The notes below the pieces were generated by a model that saw only the letters and a program-made list of their open reading frames with translations, searched no databases and was not told the DNA's origin. This document shows, in pieces, positions 61,101-64,000 of a stretch of DNA of 64,000 nt. The translations under genes were made by a program, and so were the position numbers. Source of the stretch: Chamaelirium japonicum (taxonomy: Eukaryota; Streptophyta; Magnoliopsida; Liliales; Melanthiaceae); the NCBI GenBank assembly GCA_947650365.1, contig OX393550.1, positions 120,840,374-120,904,373 of the forward strand. The letters are read 5' to 3'. Within the stretch, counting starts at the first letter, position 1; the number at the start of each line of letters is the position of its first letter.

Positions 61101-64000
61101 GAATTAGAATGGATCGTACGAATGAATTAGAATGAATACATTCGTGCGAATGAATTAGAATGGATCATACGAATGAGTAAGAATGGATCGTACTCTAATT
61201 CAGTAGCACGAATGTATCCATTCTATTCATACAATCTATTCTAATTTATTCGTACGATCCATTCGAATTTATTCGCACGAATGTATCCATTCTAATTCAT
61301 TCGTACGATCCATTCTAATTCATTTGCACGATCCATTCTAATTCATTCATACGATCCATTCTAAGTCATTCGTACGATCCATTCAAATTCATTCGCACGA
61401 TCCATTCTAATTCATTCATACAATCCATTCTAATTCTTTCGCACGATCCTTTCTATTTTATTCGTACGATCCATTCTAATTCATTCGTAAGATCCATTCT
61501 AATTCATTCGCACGAATGTATCCATTCTAATTCTTTCGTACGATCCATTCTAATTCACTCGTACAATCCATTCTAATTCATTCGCACGATCCATTCTAAT
61601 TCCTTCGTACGATCTATTCTAATTCCTTCGTACGATCCATTATAATTCATTCGCACGAATGTATCCATTCTGATTCATTCGTACGATCCATTCTAATTCA
61701 TTCGTACGAATGTATCCACCCTAATTCATTCGTATGATCCATTCTAATTCATTCGCACGAATGTATCCATTCTAATTCATTCGTACGATCCATTCTAATT
61801 CATTCGCACAATCTATTCTAATTCATTCGTACGATCAATTCTAATTCATTAGCACGATCCATTCTAATTCATTCGTACGATCTATTCTATTTCATATGTA
61901 TGATCCATTCTTACTCAATCGTATGATCCATTCTAATTCATTCGCACGAATGTATCCATTCTAATTCATTCGTACGATCCATTCTAATTCATTCGCACGA
62001 TCCATTCTAATTCATTAATACGATCCAATCTAATTCATTCATACGATCCATTCTAATTCATTCGCACGAATGTATCCATTCTAATTCATTCGTACGATCC
62101 ATTCTAATTCATTCGCACAATCTATTCTAATTCATTCGTACGATCCATTCTAATTCATTCGCACGATCCATTCTAATTCATTCATACGATCCAATCTAAT
62201 TCATTCATACGATCCATTCTAATTCACTCGCACAAATGTATCCATTCTAATTTATTCGTACGATCCATTCTAATTCATTCGCACAATCTATTCTAATTCA
62301 TTCGTATGATCCATTCTAATTCATTCGTACGATCCATTCTAATTCATTCGCACAATCTATTCTAATTCATTCGTACGATCAATTCTAATTCATTCATACG
62401 ATCCATTCTAATTCATTCATACGATCTATTCTAATTCTTTCGCACGAATGTATCCATTCTAATTCATTCGCACGAATGTAACCATTCTAATTCATTCGTA
62501 CAATCCATTCTAATTCATTCGCACAATCTATTCTAATTCATTGGATCGAATGAAGGAATTAGAATATATCGAACGAATAAATTAGAATGGATACATTCGT
62601 GCGAATGAATTAGAATGGATCATACGAATGAATTAGAATGGATTGTACGAATGTATCCATTCTAATTCATTCGTACGATCCATTCTAATTCCTTCGTACG
62701 ATCCATTCTAATTCCTTCGTACGATCCATTCTAATTCATTCGTACATTAGAATGGATCGTATGAATGAATTAGAATGGATCGTACAAATGAATTAGAATA
62801 GATCGTACGAATGAATTAGAATGGATCGTATGAATGAATTCGAATGGATACATTCGTGCGAATGAATTAGAATGGATCATACGAATGAGTAAGAATGGAT
62901 CGTATGAATGAAATAGAATGGATTGTACGAATGAATTAGAATGGATCGTACGAATGAATTAGAATAGATTGTATGAATTAGAATGGATCATACGAATAAG
63001 TAAGAATGGATCGTACGAATGAAATAGAATGGATTGTACGAATGAATTAGAATGGATCGTACGAATAAATTAGAATAGATCGTTCGAAGGAATTAGAATG
63101 GATCATACGAATGAATTAGAAATAAATCCATTCTAATTCATTCGTACAATCCATTCTATTTCATTCGTACGATCCATTCTAATTCATTCATATGATCCAT
63201 TCTAATTCATTCATACAATCCATTCTAATTCTTTCACACGATCCATTCTAATTCATTCGTATGATCCATTCTAATTCATTCGTAATTAGAATGGATTGTA
63301 TGAATGAATTAGAATGGATCGTACGAATGAATAAGAATGGAACGTACGAATGAATTAGAATAGATTGTGTGAATGAATTAGAATAAATCATATGAATGAA
63401 TTAGATTGGATCGTATGAATGAATTAGAATGGATCGTGCGAATGAATTAGAATGGATCGTACGAATGAATTAGAATGGATACATTCGTGCGAATGAATTA
63501 GAATGGATCGTATTAATGAATTAGAATGGATCGTGCGAATGAATTAGAATGGATCGTACGAATGAATTAGAATGGATACATTCGTACGAATGAATTAGAA
63601 TGGATCATACGATTGAGTAAGAATAGATCGTACGATTGAAAAACAAATAGATCGTACGAATGAATTAGAATTGATCGTGCTAATGAATTAGAATTGATCG
63701 TACGAATGAATTAGAATAGATTGTGCGAATGAATTTAAATGGATCATATGAATGAATTAGAATGGATACATTCGTGCGAATGAATTAGAATGGATCGTAT
63801 GAATGAATTAGGATGGATCGATCGTACTTATGAATTAGATTGGATCGTATGAATGAATTAGAATGGATCGTGCAAATGATTAGAATGGATCGTACGAATA
63901 AATTAGAATGGATCGTACGAATGAATTAGAATGGATCGTGCGAATGAATTAGAATGGATCGTACGAATGAATTAGAATGGATCGTACGAATGAATTAGAA

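Larger units (their letters stand above)
44088..64000. repeat. 23/28-bp strand-switching satellite array, right part
   Basis: About 19.9 kb of the same satellite as 2321-23444, running to the window edge. Orientation changes near 44866, 45363, 46073, 46180, 46222, 46788, 47611, 47830, 48373, 49155, 49293, 50888, 51476, 51615, 52710, 53376, 54888, 58556, 61196, 62653 and others. The longest one-strand run is minus, about 54888-58555. No gene, RNA gene or other transposon is seen. Confidence 0.97.

Noticed and set aside
2321-64000. CRISPR-like array
   Set aside because: Short repeats of similar length, but no unique spacers between them, both orientations are mixed, and the context is eukaryotic transposons.

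Overview
The window looks like heterochromatin from a flowering plant. Evidence for a plant: an L1-type LINE whose ORF2 ends in an RNase H domain, a Ty3/Gypsy element of the Tat group carrying an antisense PF04195-like gene, and a Ty1/Copia element with an initiator-Met tRNA primer site. I cannot name the species. I see no ordinary host gene; every recognisable coding stretch belongs to a transposable element.

Layout. (1) 1-2320: the 3' part of a LINE, open in frame from the left edge of the window to its stop at 2022, then a 3' UTR and an A-rich tail. (2) 2321-23444 and 44088-64000: about 41 kb of one short satellite. Its basic unit is 23 bp (clean example 2538-2560) with a 28-bp variant (2464-2491). 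Runs of units switch strand several dozen times. (3) 23445-44087: one Tat-like Gypsy element (20.6 kb including its passenger) inserted in the satellite, flanked by the 5-bp duplication GATCG. (4) 31329-41324: a Copia element on the minus strand, nested inside the Gypsy element and flanked by the 5-bp duplication GCAGG.

The satellite is organised at several levels. A higher-order repeat of about 2.65-2.77 kb occurs five times (A 2348, B 5114, C 19399, D 22062, E 45357), and the copies read to their ends keep the same six-block pattern of strand switches. The Gypsy element sits inside copy D; leaving it out (with one GATCG) gives a 2647-bp period matching its neighbours. A+B plus a tail (2348-8340) is repeated as D+E plus the same tail (22062-48650), so a block of about 6 kb was duplicated. 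Other marker blocks recur in both orientations, which points to inversion as well as duplication. Most sequence variants hit the CpGs of the CGTACG core as C-to-T or G-to-A changes, the mark of methylated DNA.

Order of events as I infer it: satellite growth and segmental duplication, then the Gypsy insertion (LTRs differ by about 3%), then the Copia insertion into the Gypsy antisense gene (LTRs differ by about 2%). These counts were made by eye. The points most worth following are the strand-switching higher-order satellite and the antisense Gypsy gene, which has its own TATA box.
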